A stretch of 64,000 nucleotides of DNA, taken from positions 1,264,919,424-1,264,983,423 of the forward strand of contig OY728147.1 in NCBI GenBank assembly GCA_963277665.1. The letters are read 5' to 3'. This DNA is from Viscum album. Its lineage: Eukaryota; Streptophyta; Magnoliopsida; Santalales; Viscaceae. Shown in pieces: positions 1 through 11,989 of the stretch. The notes below the pieces were generated by a model. It ran no database searches. It was not told where the DNA came from and saw only the letters and a list, made by a program, of their open reading frames with translations. The translations under genes and the position numbers were made by a program. The number at the start of each line of letters is the position of its first letter. Within the stretch, counting starts at the first letter, position 1.

Positions 1-1055
1 CCTTCTGAGTGTGTTTGTTTAGTGGGTGATAGTCACTGCAGACACACAAACTATTCTGCACATGAGTTCGTACCAATTCATTGTTTGGATTTTTTTATTA
101 CTGTAAGGCCAGTTTATTTAGGAACTACTTGAACAGAAATAAACCATTATCTTTTGGAGATGTGTTAAATGATTCTAGTATACAATGATTTTTTACCTCT
201 TTTGTCACAATATCTATGAGGTTTGGGTTCAATCTACTTCGTTCCGGACACATTAGTTTATCTTTATCATTTAATAAAATATAATTTGTGAAAATTAATG
301 TTCTAATACTAGGAATTTCAGAAAGTGCTTATTCCAAATCATGTTTATACACCCTCAAAACATCATGTAGTCATAATTCGTGCTCATTAAATAGTGAACT
401 AGAAATGATGAATGTAAACGTGTTTCCATTTACAAGGTATAAATATTTTAAATCTAGAGGTAGTTGTTTTAGTTACAGTTCTGGGAAATTTTGGATTAAT
501 GGAAGTATGTGTGAAAGTGAGAGGTCATTAATCTCATCCAACTACTCAATGGTATCATCATAACATGAGGAATAAGATTTTACAAGAATAACAGTGTCAC
601 TGATGGTCAGTGGATCCATAGTGTTCAAGAAATCATCATTCAACAAACATAAATTACATTTCTCTATACCACTAGAAAAATAAATGCCTGAATCATTTCA
701 TAGAATGTCTATCAATGATGAAAACATAGAAAGGGTATCAGATGAATGAATTATTGTTCTTTCAAGTGAAGGTTGTACATCTATATAATTAACTAATATA
801 GAGGAATGTTCTTTCGAGGGGTGCTTCACAGAATCAATGATCATTAAATAGTAAATGTCACAACTAAACTGCATATATAATGCTCTATTATAGAAATTAA
901 TTATGTTTTTGGATGTTTTGATGAATTTTCTTAGCAATATAATGGGGGACTGTCTATTCATCCTAACATCTTCCATTTTAAGCACTGAAAAATCAGTCAG
1001 AAATTTTAAATTTTGAACCATCACGAGAAAATCCTCTAACATATTATAGGGGTGT
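1..1055 (-). pseudogene. Athila-like element C: protease C-terminal part and start of reverse transcriptase
   Basis: Read on the minus strand, 1042 down to about 698 resembles the region after the protease active site in Athila-type polyproteins (LEDFLVMVQ, then MEDVRM and SPIILLRKF, matching the family pattern LEDVLVQV, MED, PILLGRPF). Further along, at about 250 to 1, the start of reverse transcriptase is visible: RLNPN, then SVQVVPK, TGLTVIK and VQNS, matching the family pattern RRLNP, SPVQVVPKK, VQNSWRVCIDYR. Several stops and at least one frameshift make it a pseudogene. It runs off the left edge. Its missing upstream half lies at 30658-32600, separated by the insertions of A and B. The Athila assignment comes from motif recognition and is not phylogenetically tested. 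Confidence 0.8.
1051..1055. repeat. Left target-site duplication of element A
   Basis: GGTGT here, against TGTGT at 13538-13542 on the other side of A. Four of five bases match, the first having mutated. Five-base duplications are the norm for Ty3/gypsy integrases. The A LTR begins directly after it with TGTAATGCCCC. Confidence 0.6.
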
Positions 1056-2673
1056 TGTAATGCCCCGACACCAGTTACCCAGAGTCAGTGCATTAATACA
1101 TAACATTTTCATGATCACAAGAAGGATCAAGTCTCGAAATACCGATTAGGTTAGTTTCCTTTGAATAACAAGATACATTCATAAAGTTTACATTGCATCA
1201 TAAAATGAAAAACTACAACAATATAGTTTTCATATTCCACACTCTTATCCCGTCATACTATCCCTGCAGGTCATTCATAAAATACATCTTAACATCATTG
1301 AAAAAATAATACATAGAAAGGGTTGAGATCAAATGCCCAGTAAGGATAAAAATATAGCATAAATTCTCATAAATAATCATAAACATTTAAGGAAATGTAT
1401 AACTAAAACAAAATCCTATTTAAACTTGAACTTCAGCATAATATGGCAGAAATAAAATGAAATAATTCCATATACGTATTCACATGGATATTCTTCTAGT
1501 CGAATAATCACATGCAATATCAATAACCACTTTTATAATGATGGAATTCATAATGCCAGACTATCATAACCACATAGCCAAGGCCTCATGCCAAGACTAC
1601 AAATAATATTTTGTCTAGGCCTTGTGCCAAGACACTAGTCTTTCTCATGAGACCAACCAATGCATCGAGGAGAAATAGCAGGCTCCACCCGTCACTTATT
1701 AAGTCCAATGCATTCCTCATATGAACATGTTTAAACATAACAGAAACATTTGTATTAAAACTAACATAATAAATGTAAATACATTCTCCATAAACCATGA
1801 ATGGTATAAAAATAACACACCCATAGTCAGACATAACACAAAACCTGCAATACAATATAGAAGTTTTGTTTCATAATAAATAAACTTCAAATAAGCTTAA
1901 AATCCATCAAAGGATGTTGACATAGATGAAATCAAATCTATTTGAGAAAAATATCTCTTTTTTGAAATCAATTAAAAGTCATATAATTATAAAATAAAAC
2001 ATTTAATTTGGAAATATTCTTATAAGATAGTAAGGGAAGCTTCTATGTTTTTATAACGGCGGAAAACAGCCACACCCGCCGTATAAGTTAAAAAAAATAC
2101 TTTCTTACCTTAATTCTATCGAAAAGGTTAAAAAAGACCATATTTGAAAAATGACAGAAAGATTCCTTTATAATCCTCTAATAAAAAGTCAAAAAATGGT
2201 ATAAATTACATTAACCCATATTACAGTAAATAGTAAAAATGTTTTGAAATACATTTTTATGAAACATGGATGTGGATGATAAAGAAGTTCCAGTAGATTA
2301 TTACGTATAAATAACCTTGGATAATGAAGAGATTGTAAAATAAACCATTAACTTGTACTTTTTCATAGTTGAGGGTAGGTTAAACTCCTATATAATGGTA
2401 AAATAATTGTTATTAAATTAAAAAAGAATCGTATAAATTAATATGATATCATATATGATCTTTTAACCTTTATTTGTTAATAATATATTAGTATTATCGT
2501 TGTTTCGTGTGTTAACTTACTCGTTTTCTTTTATATGTTATGTTACGTAAGTATTGTTTGTCATTGATAGCTTGTATATTATTCATATCCAAAATGATTT
2601 CAATTCCTTAAACATTATTTTTAATCATTAAATTAGAATTAGTCTTGAATGGATACGATGGGGAATGTATTCT

Positions 2674-2908
2674 CATCGCTTTCGTGGAGATAGTAGTCCG
2701 TACGTACGCACGAGCGACAATATCATTCTTTTGATATTAAAATAATATATAATTGGATGGTATATCAAATATAAAGAATAATTATCATGTTATATTTATT
2801 ATTTACATGAATTACTCATCATTATTATACCCATACAAATAATAATTTATTGAATAACAATTACACCATGGCGTGGAGATGGTAAGCCGTACGTACGCAC
2901 GTATGGTG
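2674..2908 (-). repeat. Two constant-loop hairpin motifs in the A 3' LTR
   Basis: Copies at 2674-2717 and 2864-2908 each hold the CGTACGTACGG...TACC...CTC loop on the minus strand. The first is bounded by arms TCGCTCGTG and CACGAAAGCGA, the second by CACCATACGTG and CACGCCATGGTG. They are 190 bases apart. The same pair occurs in the other LTRs of A and D, and a related triplet in B. Confidence 0.7.
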
Positions 2909-3244
2909 ACATGTCATTCAAAGGATGGATAGAATACTGAATATCATTGTACCATATTTATAATAACACCAGAGTATATATAATATACTAGAGTTATTAT
3001 TTTATAATGGTAATAACAAAGAAAGAAGAAGTTGAAAAAGAAAGGAACTTGAAAGATGGTGGTGAAAACATTACCTCTTCTTCGGGTTCTTCCTTTTGAT
3101 TTGATCAAAATGGATCTTTATGATGGCTTTCTGATCAAACTATGGAATCTAGGATTATGTGAGGGAAGTTTAGAGTGTAATTGGAAGGGTTTGGCCAAGC
3201 CAAAAGGATTTTAATGTGTGAATCAGTGAGAAGGGGGAGTTACC

Positions 3245-3251
3245 TTTTATA
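3245..3251 (-). promoter_or_regulatory. TATA box in the A 3' LTR
   Basis: TATAAAA on the minus strand inside a local pyrimidine-rich stretch. It is aligned with the TATA boxes at 11983-11989 (A 5' LTR) and 15385-15390 (B). It is the likely core promoter of the LTR. Confidence 0.6.
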
Positions 3252-4801
3252 AGAGGGGTGAGGGGCACCTTTGGAAAAGTTAGAAATATTATGTTATAAT
3301 AAATTTATATTCGTTTTATAATGGCTCCAAGGTGGATTATTTTATGGTTAATGTGGGTATGGGTCGAAAAACACTCAAAAAATAGAATTTATACAGGTTT
3401 GGGTCATTATATTAACCTTATCGTTTAGTTATAACTCGTAGTTAATTAGTTTGACACTTACCATGTCACCTAGTATTTTTATATTATATAGTTAATAAAA
3501 TTACTATATACCTCAATGTGACCCCCAAGTGATCCATTAATGACACAGCTATCATGATATAGGTCTCTTGGCTGATCCTTAGATTTTTAGGAATTGAATA
3601 TAAATTAATAATATAATATTTTGTTAAAAACGATTTTAGGTCAATTTTGACACTATTGGGTATTTTGTTTTTGATAAATTTATAAAAGCATTATTACTTC
3701 GAAAAAAAATTATATAATCAATCCTAATATGTATTACTAACCTATAAAATTGTTTTAAATCATAAAAAGTCTCAAATTACATTTACTTGGATATTTATAA
3801 TATCAATTATTTTAATATTTCATTAATTAGGTAATTACTGTATCACAATTGTGTCATAAATAAATTAAATTATTTAATATCTGAAAATTATAAATAAAAT
3901 AAAATTATTTATTAAATCATTTTATCTTTCTAATTAACATTTAAAATCTAATTTATCTTATTTATAACACTATATTTATAATGTTTTTGTAAATAAACAT
4001 TGATTTTAACTCTTTTAACTCTTCTTAGAATTAAATAATAATAAATGTGCTAATCTAATCCAAGTAGACCTAAATGATAATCTTTTATTCATAAGGTTGT
4101 TTTTGGTCATGATACACTTTTCCAATAGAATTAGTACATGTGTTAGCGTAATATTAATATCATTTTACCCTTAATTTCTCTATTTACTTTTAACTGTGGT
4201 AAATAAAATTAAAAAGTTACTATTCACCAAAAAAATTATTTTCATCTCATTGAACCAAATTTTACTCCTTGATATTAACCATGTCTCTTGGATTTTTAAA
4301 ATTCCACTCACCGAAGTGGTAAAATTATGTTTTATGTGAATTTCAAAATTCTTCTAAGAGGTGCGTAAAAGATAGTGAAAAGTTCAATATAAATTATTAT
4401 ATATCTAAAATTATTCTAAAATAACTATAATGAATTACATTGAACACATATAGGTATTATGTATCAATTTATATCTTAATTAAATTTAAATAAAATAAAT
4501 AAATATTTAAATAAAAATTTGGTTTTAAACTATAACTCAGTGTTTTTTCACTATTCATGAAAAATTGAATGTTTTCAGAAAAATACAAAAAATTCACACT
4601 AGTCTAATTTCGATATTCCAAATCCAAAAATGAAGTCCATTTTGAAAGATAAAATATCTATAATTTCAAAAAGTGGGTATTACTATTCATAACAACTAGT
4701 TTTATTGGTTGTGGTGTGTGTGTTAGAACTTGAAGTTGCGTATAACACACGCTACTGTATTATTCAAAGGAAGGTGTACCGTGAAAGCTTGGGGTGTTAT
4801 A

Positions 4802-4815
4802 TTCTCCCATCCTTA
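4802..4815 (-). other. Polypurine tract of element A
   Basis: The minus strand reads AAGGATGGGAGAA directly before the 3' LTR, preceded by the chromovirus 3' pattern of GAAATTTCGAGGATGAAAT. It is the plus-strand primer in reverse transcription. Confidence 0.75.
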
Positions 4816-4847
4816 AAATAATTTCATCCTCGAAATTTCTAGAATAC

Positions 4848-6411
4848 TACCACATTAAACGACTCGAGTGGTTCTTCATCACATGTTCCTTGGGTTCCCA
4901 CGTTGCCTCTTCCATCTTATGGTTTCTCCACAAAACTTTTACTAGACGAGTAGTCCGGTTTCTCAGTACTTGTTATCTCGTATCAAGAATCCTGACGGGG
5001 TATTTGCAATAATACAGATCCGGTTCCAGTTCTAATTTCTCATAGGTTAGTACATGCGTTGGTTCATGCATGTATTTCCTCAACAGTGATACGTAGAACA
5101 CATCGTGAACTTTGGAGAGACTTGGAGGCATTTCCAAATGGTAAGCTACAACCCCAATTCGTTCAAGAATTTCGAAAGGTCCTATGTACTAGGACTCAAT
5201 TTACCCTACTTTCCGAAACATATAACTCCCTTCCATTGAGATACCTTCAAGAAAAAACTGATCTCCTACCTGAAATTCCAAATCCTTCCTTCAGTTATCG
5301 GCATAGCTCTTCTGCCTACTTTGAGCTGCTTTAATGTGGTTTTGGATTACCTTTACCTTTTCCATTGTTTCCTACCCCAGTTCTGGCCCTACAAGTTTTT
5401 ATTCACCAACGTCATCCCAACATATTGGTGTGCGACATCTCTTTCCGTATAACGCTTCATATGGTGCCATCTAAATATTCGAATGGAATCTATTGTTATA
5501 GGAAAATTATACCAAAGGTAAATATTGATCCCACATATCCTGAAAGTAATGCGAACAGGATCTCAACATGTATTCTAAGGTTTGAATAGTCCATTCTGAT
5601 TGTCCATCTGTTTGAGGGTGGTAGGTAGTGCTCAATTCAAGTTCAGCATCCAGGGATTTTTGAAGACTCTTCCAGAATCTTGATGTAAAACAGGGATCAT
5701 GATTATAAACAATAGATAGTGGTACTCTATTAAGTCTCACCACTTCATTAAAATATAGTCTTGCTAGACGTTCCAGTGGAAGATCTTCTCTTATACCAAG
5801 AAAATGTTCTGACTTGGTAAGATGATAAAATATAACCCATATTGCATTGTTCCTTCTAGGAGTCTTTGGTAGCCCCATGAAAAAGTCCATCATTATAATG
5901 TCCCATTTCCTCTCCAGTATAGGAAGAGGTTGCATGACTCCTCCAGGCTATTGCCTTCCAGCTTTCACTTGTTGAAAAACCATACATCTTGATACAAAAT
6001 CAACAATCTCCCTCTTCATGTTGTACCACCAAAAATGTTCCTTCAAGTCTCTATACATTTTTGTGCTCCCAGGGTGTATAGAGAAATTGGAACTCTGATC
6101 ATCGTCCAATAATTCCCTTTTTAGATCATGTATATTGGGAACACAAATTCTCTTCCCAAATTTTAAAATTCCATCTTCAGACCCAAAGTCATTCAATATC
6201 CCATCATTCATAGCTTTAATCTTCTTTTGAAATTCTTTATCATCGGTCTGAGAACTCTTAATCCTTTCTAGTAAAGATGGGTTGTCAACCATTTGAAAAA
6301 GCACTGATGTTTCACCTTCCATTGTTATTCCCAAGTCCATCTTCACTAGATCCATGAAAATTGGATCCCTTTTAATTCTCATACTATTCAGAACTCTATG
6401 ATCTGTTCTGC
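4848..6411 (-). pseudogene. Element A integrase and chromodomain
   Basis: Integrase inserts the cDNA, and the chromodomain is thought to steer it to heterochromatin. From 6411 leftwards, an H2C2 zinc module is seen around SIHPGSTKMYRDL, ending CMVFQQVKAGRQ. The second cysteine of the CxxC pair is replaced by phenylalanine. The catalytic core follows at 5935-5507: WDIIMMDF, then YNHDPCFTSRFW and the HPQTDGQSE motif with the catalytic glutamate. Between 5110 and 4848 the frame shows [10 protein letters not shown] and then a chromodomain-like tail (LVKVLWRNHKMEEATWEP). A stop after LDTR, a stop just after 5948 and frame changes break the gene. The right half is the better preserved. Confidence 0.82.
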
Positions 6412-6900
6412 TCAAAGCATCTGCCAGCTTATTTTCTTCCCCGGGTGGTAGTGTATCGTATAATCATAATCCTTGAGTAATTCAAGCCATCTCCTTTGCC
6501 TCATGTTGAGTTCTTTCTGTGAGAAAATATACTTTAAACCCTCGTGATCAGTATAAATATCACATTTTTTACCATAGAGGTAGTGCCTCCATATCTCTAA
6601 AGCAAAGATCCCAGCTGCTAACATGAGATCATGAGTAGGATAGTTTTTTCTCATGAATTTTCAACTATTGTGATGCATAGGAAATAACTTTATCATTCTA
6701 CATAAGGACACAACCAAGTCCTTTCTTCGATGTATCACTATAAATAAAGAACCCATCATTCCTAGATTGTAGAGTCAATATAGTAGCATTGAATAATATT
6801 CTATTCAGATCTTCAAAACATTCTTCACACTCTTTTATCCAAAAAAATTTAACCCCCTTACGTGTGAGCTTTGTTAATGGGTTAGCCAATCGGGAAAAAT
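6412..6900 (-). pseudogene. Element A RNase H
   Basis: It degrades the RNA strand during reverse transcription. Minus-strand segments show FFIYSDTSKKGLGCVLM (the first catalytic aspartate region, 6889-6698), then [18 protein letters not shown] and [23 protein letters not shown] (6654-6412), all matching Ty3/gypsy RNase H. A frameshift separates the two parts near 6670. The neighbouring reverse transcriptase lies on the right and integrase on the left. Confidence 0.8.
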
Positions 6901-6904
6901 TATG

Positions 6905-7640
6905 GATGAAATATCGATAATAACCTACTCAACCAATACAACTGCGTACCTCAGTTATACTTGTATGTGATGGAAATTTTTGGATTGATTTGGTCGTAGA
7001 AGGATCAATAGATATTCCATCATTAGAGACAATATGGCCAAGAAAAGAAATCTCATGAAGCCAGAATTCACACTTGCTAAACTTCCCACATAATTCATGA
7101 CTTCTCAGAGTCATCAGGATAATGCGCAAGTGATTTTCACGATCTTAATAGATTTTGGAGTATACCAATATATCATTAATAAATAACACCAGAAAATAAT
7201 TGAGATATTCCTTGAAAACTCTATTCATTAGATCTATGAATACAGAGGGTTCATTAGTCAGCCCAAAAGGCATTACCGTAATTTTGTAATGATGTCTTCA
7301 TAATTTCATCCTTCTTCACACACAACTGATGGTATCCAGGTCGAAGGTAAATCTTTGAAAAGTATTGAGCTCCATGTAGTTGGTCAAATAAATCATCAAT
7401 GCGTGGTCATGTATACTTGTTATTTATTATTATAGCATTTATCTCCATGTAGTAGACACAGAACCTCATAGATCCATTCTTCCTTTTAACAAAAAGAACA
7501 GGGGCTCCCCATAGAGAAACACTAGGGCAAATAAATCCCTTATTACTCAATTCCTCTAGTTGTTTCTTTAGTTCAACTAATTCCACAATGGCCATTCTAT
7601 AAGGGGTCTTCGATATAGGCCTTGATCCAGGAATTAAATC
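6905..7640 (-). pseudogene. Element A reverse transcriptase
   Basis: It is recognised from [14 protein letters not shown] at the right end, then [16 protein letters not shown] and [13 protein letters not shown]. The polymerase motif near 7195-7155 reads FINDILVYS, where the family has FIDDILVYS, so the first of the two catalytic aspartates is now asparagine. The downstream part (7129-6929) reads CGKFSKCEFWL and FLGHIVSNDGI. Frames change several times. By its order in the polyprotein it follows the protease and precedes RNase H. Confidence 0.82.
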
Positions 7641-7892
7641 AATGGAAAACTCAACTTATCATTTTAGAGGATGTCCATGTAAATCTTCCGGAAACACATC
7701 TTAAAATTCTTTCACAATAGTTAAATCCTCTATTTGAACATTCATTTCCTCGCCCACAGTCATTTCATTCTCTTCCTCCCATATATTTGAATTTAGTTTA
7801 TCTATTGGGGGTGGATCTAGATAAGAATTAGGTGGTGATGATTCTGCTCTAAAGATAAGGTGTTCCTTATCATCATCATAAAAAATCATAAC

Positions 7893-8170
7893 CTACTTCT
7901 TCATACAATAAATCATCACATCATGTTCCAAAAGCCAATCCATAACAAGGATTATATCAAACTCAATCATAGGTATGATGATGAGATCAGCAGATAAAGA
8001 ACATTTATGTAATCTAATGGGGACTGATTCCCAAAACATTATTGCAATGATACTTCCCTTATGAGTTATAACTGACAACTCCCTTGTTAAATCAAATTGG
8101 AAATATCTAATTTTCTTAGAAAATTGTGAATATATGAAACAATGAAATGATCCAGAATCAATTAATGCAT
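7893..8170 (-). pseudogene. Element A aspartic protease
   Basis: It processes the polyprotein. The active site LIDSGS is visible on the minus strand at 8164-8149, followed by FHCF. After a frame change, the C-terminal part at 8078-7893 ends with FDIILVMDWL, matching the family motif FDVILGMDWL. The stretch from 7889 to 7640, leading into RT, is poorly conserved linker. Confidence 0.78.
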
Positions 8171-8213
8171 TTTATAACCATGAGGAAACCATTAAATTAC
8201 CTGTCACCATGTC

Positions 8214-9293
8214 TTTTGGAGCTCCTACCTCAGGAGTAGTGATAACATAAGCTTGGCCTTAATCCCTTGGCCATTTCTGAGGTAAGTTCTCTCTGACGCT
8301 TAGTAAATTCATTTTCATAATGTCCCATCTCCCTGCAATTATATAATTGGACATCGGTAGTATCCATCTTCCCCTTTCATTCACGAGCTTGGTGGCCTTT
8401 TTCACCACACTTGTAATGGAATCCCATTCTTTTTAAGCAGTACCGTGGTGTTTCTTCCCACATTTACTGTAGGATGGATATTCAACATTTTCCTTCTTCC
8501 CCTTATTTCAATTCCAAGATTGTTCAGGAGACCTCTTCTTCAATTGCTTTGCTTTAAAGTCATAAGACTTAGAGAATTTTTTTTCTGTCTCGATAGCACA
8601 TGAGACAATGTCTTCATACGACAAGAAGGATTGTGAGACTAATGCTCATTGGAGAAAAGGTTATAACCCACCAAAGAAACGATCAATATTAATTCTTGGG
8701 TTATGTATATAATCTGCATCATACCTTGATATCCTCATAAAGTTAGCCTCATACTTTGCGACATTCTCATCCTCCTTTTGTCTCAAACTCATAAATTGCC
8801 TTTCCATATCATCTCAATGGTCACAAGGAATGTATTTTTCGAATAATAGATCTTTGAACACCCTCCATTACATATTTGATACTTCAACATCTTTCTAAGT
8901 GTTTTGAATCAATGACCACCATTGATCAGCATCTCCAGTGAGGCGATAAACTGCCATGACAAATTTTTCCCTTTCACTACTCCCCAAATCCTGAAATATT
9001 TTCTCTAGGGAAATTATCCATTGCTCAACTACTAAGGTATTTGTACTCCTATTGAATGTTGGTGTTTGTTTCCTCATGAAGCGATATAACATTGATCCTC
9101 CATGTTGTGGATCAGGGTGCTCCATATGATTAAGGTTATTATTCATAACCTGAGTGAGTTGTCCCAGTATGGTGATTAGTTGATCATCACCAGTTGCATC
9201 ACCAGCTCAACTATAATTATCTTGAGCAGGAGGGAAATCCCTACATGGAGTGCATGCATTGACATGGTTTCCATTTATTCAACTAGGCGCCAT
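8214..9293 (-). pseudogene. Element A gag
   Basis: It would encode the capsid and nucleocapsid protein. The likely start is the ATG at 9293 (MAPS), a position mirrored in element D at 56329. The capsid core is clear at 9146-8895: FMRKQTPTFNRST, then VEQWIISLEKIFQDL and LTGDADQWW, the retrotransposon gag pattern. Zinc-knuckle remnants lie at about 8470-8380 (KCGKKHHG and KCGEKGHQARE, with the last cysteine position replaced by a stop). Stops and frameshifts break it into pieces. Confidence 0.78.
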
Positions 9294-9781
9294 TTCTAAA
9301 CAATGGCATAAACATGATCAGTTTATGAATAAAAATACATATTTATATACTTATAAATCACTTAACATAAATTGAACTATTTATGAATATAATCCACAAT
9401 AATAAAAATGCTTTATTTGGGGACGTTTATACTCATAAAACCTTCATAATTATTTGTAAAGAAAATTATAGTTATCCTAAGCATATCCCCTAGGAGTGTC
9501 GTAACCAAGAGTGCAGCAAGGCCCATTGTCGTGCACCAGTTCCCATTCGAGTTTAGCTCAAAGCAGTGTTTTCGGGTTTTACCCCTTGGTACATATGTGC
9601 TAGATCCGCCTCTACCTACTCATATCCTGACAGGGTTGTATTTCTTAGAAAACTCACAAAATCTCTACAATACCAAAATTCTATTAAGTTCTTCTATACT
9701 AATCCTCTAAGTCCATCTTAAATCTATGTGCTATAATTAGAGTTTATCTAAATCTAGCTTCCAATGTTTGTACTAAACATC

Positions 9782-9795
9782 ATATGATACCAACT
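9782..9795 (-). other. Primer binding site of element A (initiator tRNA-Met type)
   Basis: The minus strand reads TTGGTATCA directly inside the 5' LTR, matching the start of TGGTATCAGAGC, the complement of the 3' end of plant initiator tRNA-Met. The last bases have mutated. Element D has the same arrangement at 56822-56830. Confidence 0.75.
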
Positions 9796-11410
9796 ATAAT
9801 TCCCCGACCCTAGTTACCCAGAGACGGTGCATTATTACATAACATTGGCATGATCAAAAGAAATATCATGTCTCGAAAGACCGATTAGTTTAGTAGTCTT
9901 GGAATAACTAGATACATCCATAAAGTTTACATTACATCATAAAATGAAAAACTATAACAATATAGTCTCCATAGTCAACACTCTTATCAACTCATACTAT
10001 CCCTTTAGGTCATTCATAAAATACTTCTTCACATCCTGGGAAAAATAAAACATAGAAAGGGGTGAGCTCAAATGCCCAGAAAGGATAACAATATAGTGTA
10101 AACTTTCACAATTAAGTATAAACATTTAAGGAAATTAATAACTAAAACAAAATCCTTTTAAAACATGAACATCAGCTTAATGTGGCAGAAATAAAATGAA
10201 ATAATTCCACATACTTATGCACATGGATATTCTACTAGTCGAATAATCACATGCAATATCAATAACCACTTTCATAATGATGGAATTCATAATTCCATAC
10301 TATCGTAACCACATATCCAAGGCCCTGTGCCAAGACTACAAATAAGATTTTGAAAAGGCCTTGTAAAAAGACACTAGTTTGTCTCATTAGACCAACCGAT
10401 GCATCGAAGAGCTATAGCGGGCTCCTCCCGTCACTTATTTTGTCCAATGTTTTCCTCGTACGATCAGGTTTAAACATAACATAAACATTCGTATTAAAAC
10501 TACAATATGAAATGTAAATACATTCTCCATAAACCATGAATGGTATAAAAATAACACAACCACAATCAAACATATCACAAAACCTTCAATACAATATGGA
10601 TGTTTTGTTTCATAATAAATAAACTTCAAATAAGCGTAAAATCGTTCAAAGGATGTTGACATAGATGAAATCAAAATTATTTGAGATAAATATCTCTTTT
10701 TTGAAATAATTTAAAAGTCATGTAATTATAAAATAAAACATTAATTTTTAAAATATTCTTATAATATTGTAAGGTAAGATTCTACGATTTTATAACGGCA
10801 TAAAATAGCCGCACCCACCGTATAGGTTAAAAAAAGATTTTCTTACCTTAATTTTGTCGAAAACTTTAAAGAGGACCTTGTTTGGAAAATGATGGAATGA
10901 TTCATTTATAAACCACCTTTAAAAAATCAAACAAGGGTATAAATGACTTTAACCCATATTCATGTAAATAGTAAAAATGTTTTTAAATAAATATGTAAGA
11001 AACATGTATGTGGATGATAAATAAGTCCCAGTAGATTATTACGTATAAACAACCTCAGATAATGAAGAGATTGCGAAATAAACCGTTAACTTGTACTTTT
11101 TCTGGGTTGAGGGTAGGTTAAACTCCTGTATAATGGTGAAATAATTGTAATTTAATTATACAAATATCATATATATTAATATTATATCATATATGATGTT
11201 TTAACATTGATTTGTTAATAATATCTTAGTGTCATCGTTGTTTCTGGTGTTAACTTACTCGTTTTCTTTTATGTGTTTGGCTATGTAAGTCGTGTTTCTC
11301 ATGGATTGGTTGTATATTATTCATATCCATAATGATATCACGTCTTTAATAATTATTTTTAATCATAAAATGAGAATTAGTATTGAATGGATACGATGGG
11401 GAATGAATCT

Positions 11411-11645
11411 CATCGCGTTTGTGGAGACGGTAGTTCGTACGTACGCACAAGCGACAATATCATTCTTTTGAAATTAAAATAATATATAATTGGATGTTAT
11501 ATCATATATATAGAATAATTATCATGTTATATTTTTTATTTACATGAATTACACATAATTATTATACCCATCCAAATAATAATTTATTGAATAACAATTA
11601 CACCACGACGTGGAGACGGTTAGCCGTATGTATGCACCTATGGTG
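11411..11645 (-). repeat. Two constant-loop hairpin motifs in the A 5' LTR
   Basis: Copies at 11411-11455 and 11601-11645 match those at 2674 and 2864. In the first, one arm reads CGCTTGTG and the opposite arm CACAA. In the other A LTR these are CGCTCGTG and CACGA, so both sides of a pair changed and pairing was kept. Both positions are CpG sites, so decay of methylated C could also explain this. Confidence 0.7.
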
Positions 11646-11982
11646 ACATGTCATTAAAAGGATGGATAGAATATAAAATATGGTTGTACCATATTTATAA
11701 TAACATCGCAGTATATATAAGATACTAGATTTATTATTTTATAATGTGAATAACAAAGAATGAAGAAGTTGAAGAAGAAAGGAATTTGAAAGATGGTGGT
11801 GAAAACATTACCAATTCTTCGGGTTCTTCCATTTGATTTGATCAAAAGGGCTCCTTAGGTTGTCTTTCTAATCAAAATAAGGACTCTATGTTGAATTGAG
11901 GGAAGTTTAGAGAGTAATTCGGTAGGGGTTGGCCGAGAAAAATGTATTTGAATGTGTGAATTAGTGAGAAGGGGGAGTGCCC

Positions 11983-11989
11983 TTTTATA
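11983..11989 (-). promoter_or_regulatory. TATA box in the A 5' LTR
   Basis: TATAAAA on the minus strand within GCCCTTTTATAAGAGGGG, aligned with the other LTRs of A and B. It is the likely promoter that once drove transcription of A leftwards. Confidence 0.65.

Larger units (their letters stand above)
1056..4801 (-). repeat. 3' LTR of element A
   Basis: Direct copy of 9796-13537, recognisable from TGTAATGCCCCGAC at its left to GGGGTGTTATA at its right. On the coding strand it starts TATAACACCCC, a mutated TGTAACACCCC. It contains a TATA box at 3245-3251 and two hairpin motifs at 2674-2717 and 2864-2908. Scattered substitutions against the 5' LTR indicate an old insertion. Confidence 0.88.

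Noticed and set aside
288..563. Plus-strand open frame of 91 codons at the left edge
   Set aside because: Opposite strand of the Athila-like pol sequence. No motif of its own.
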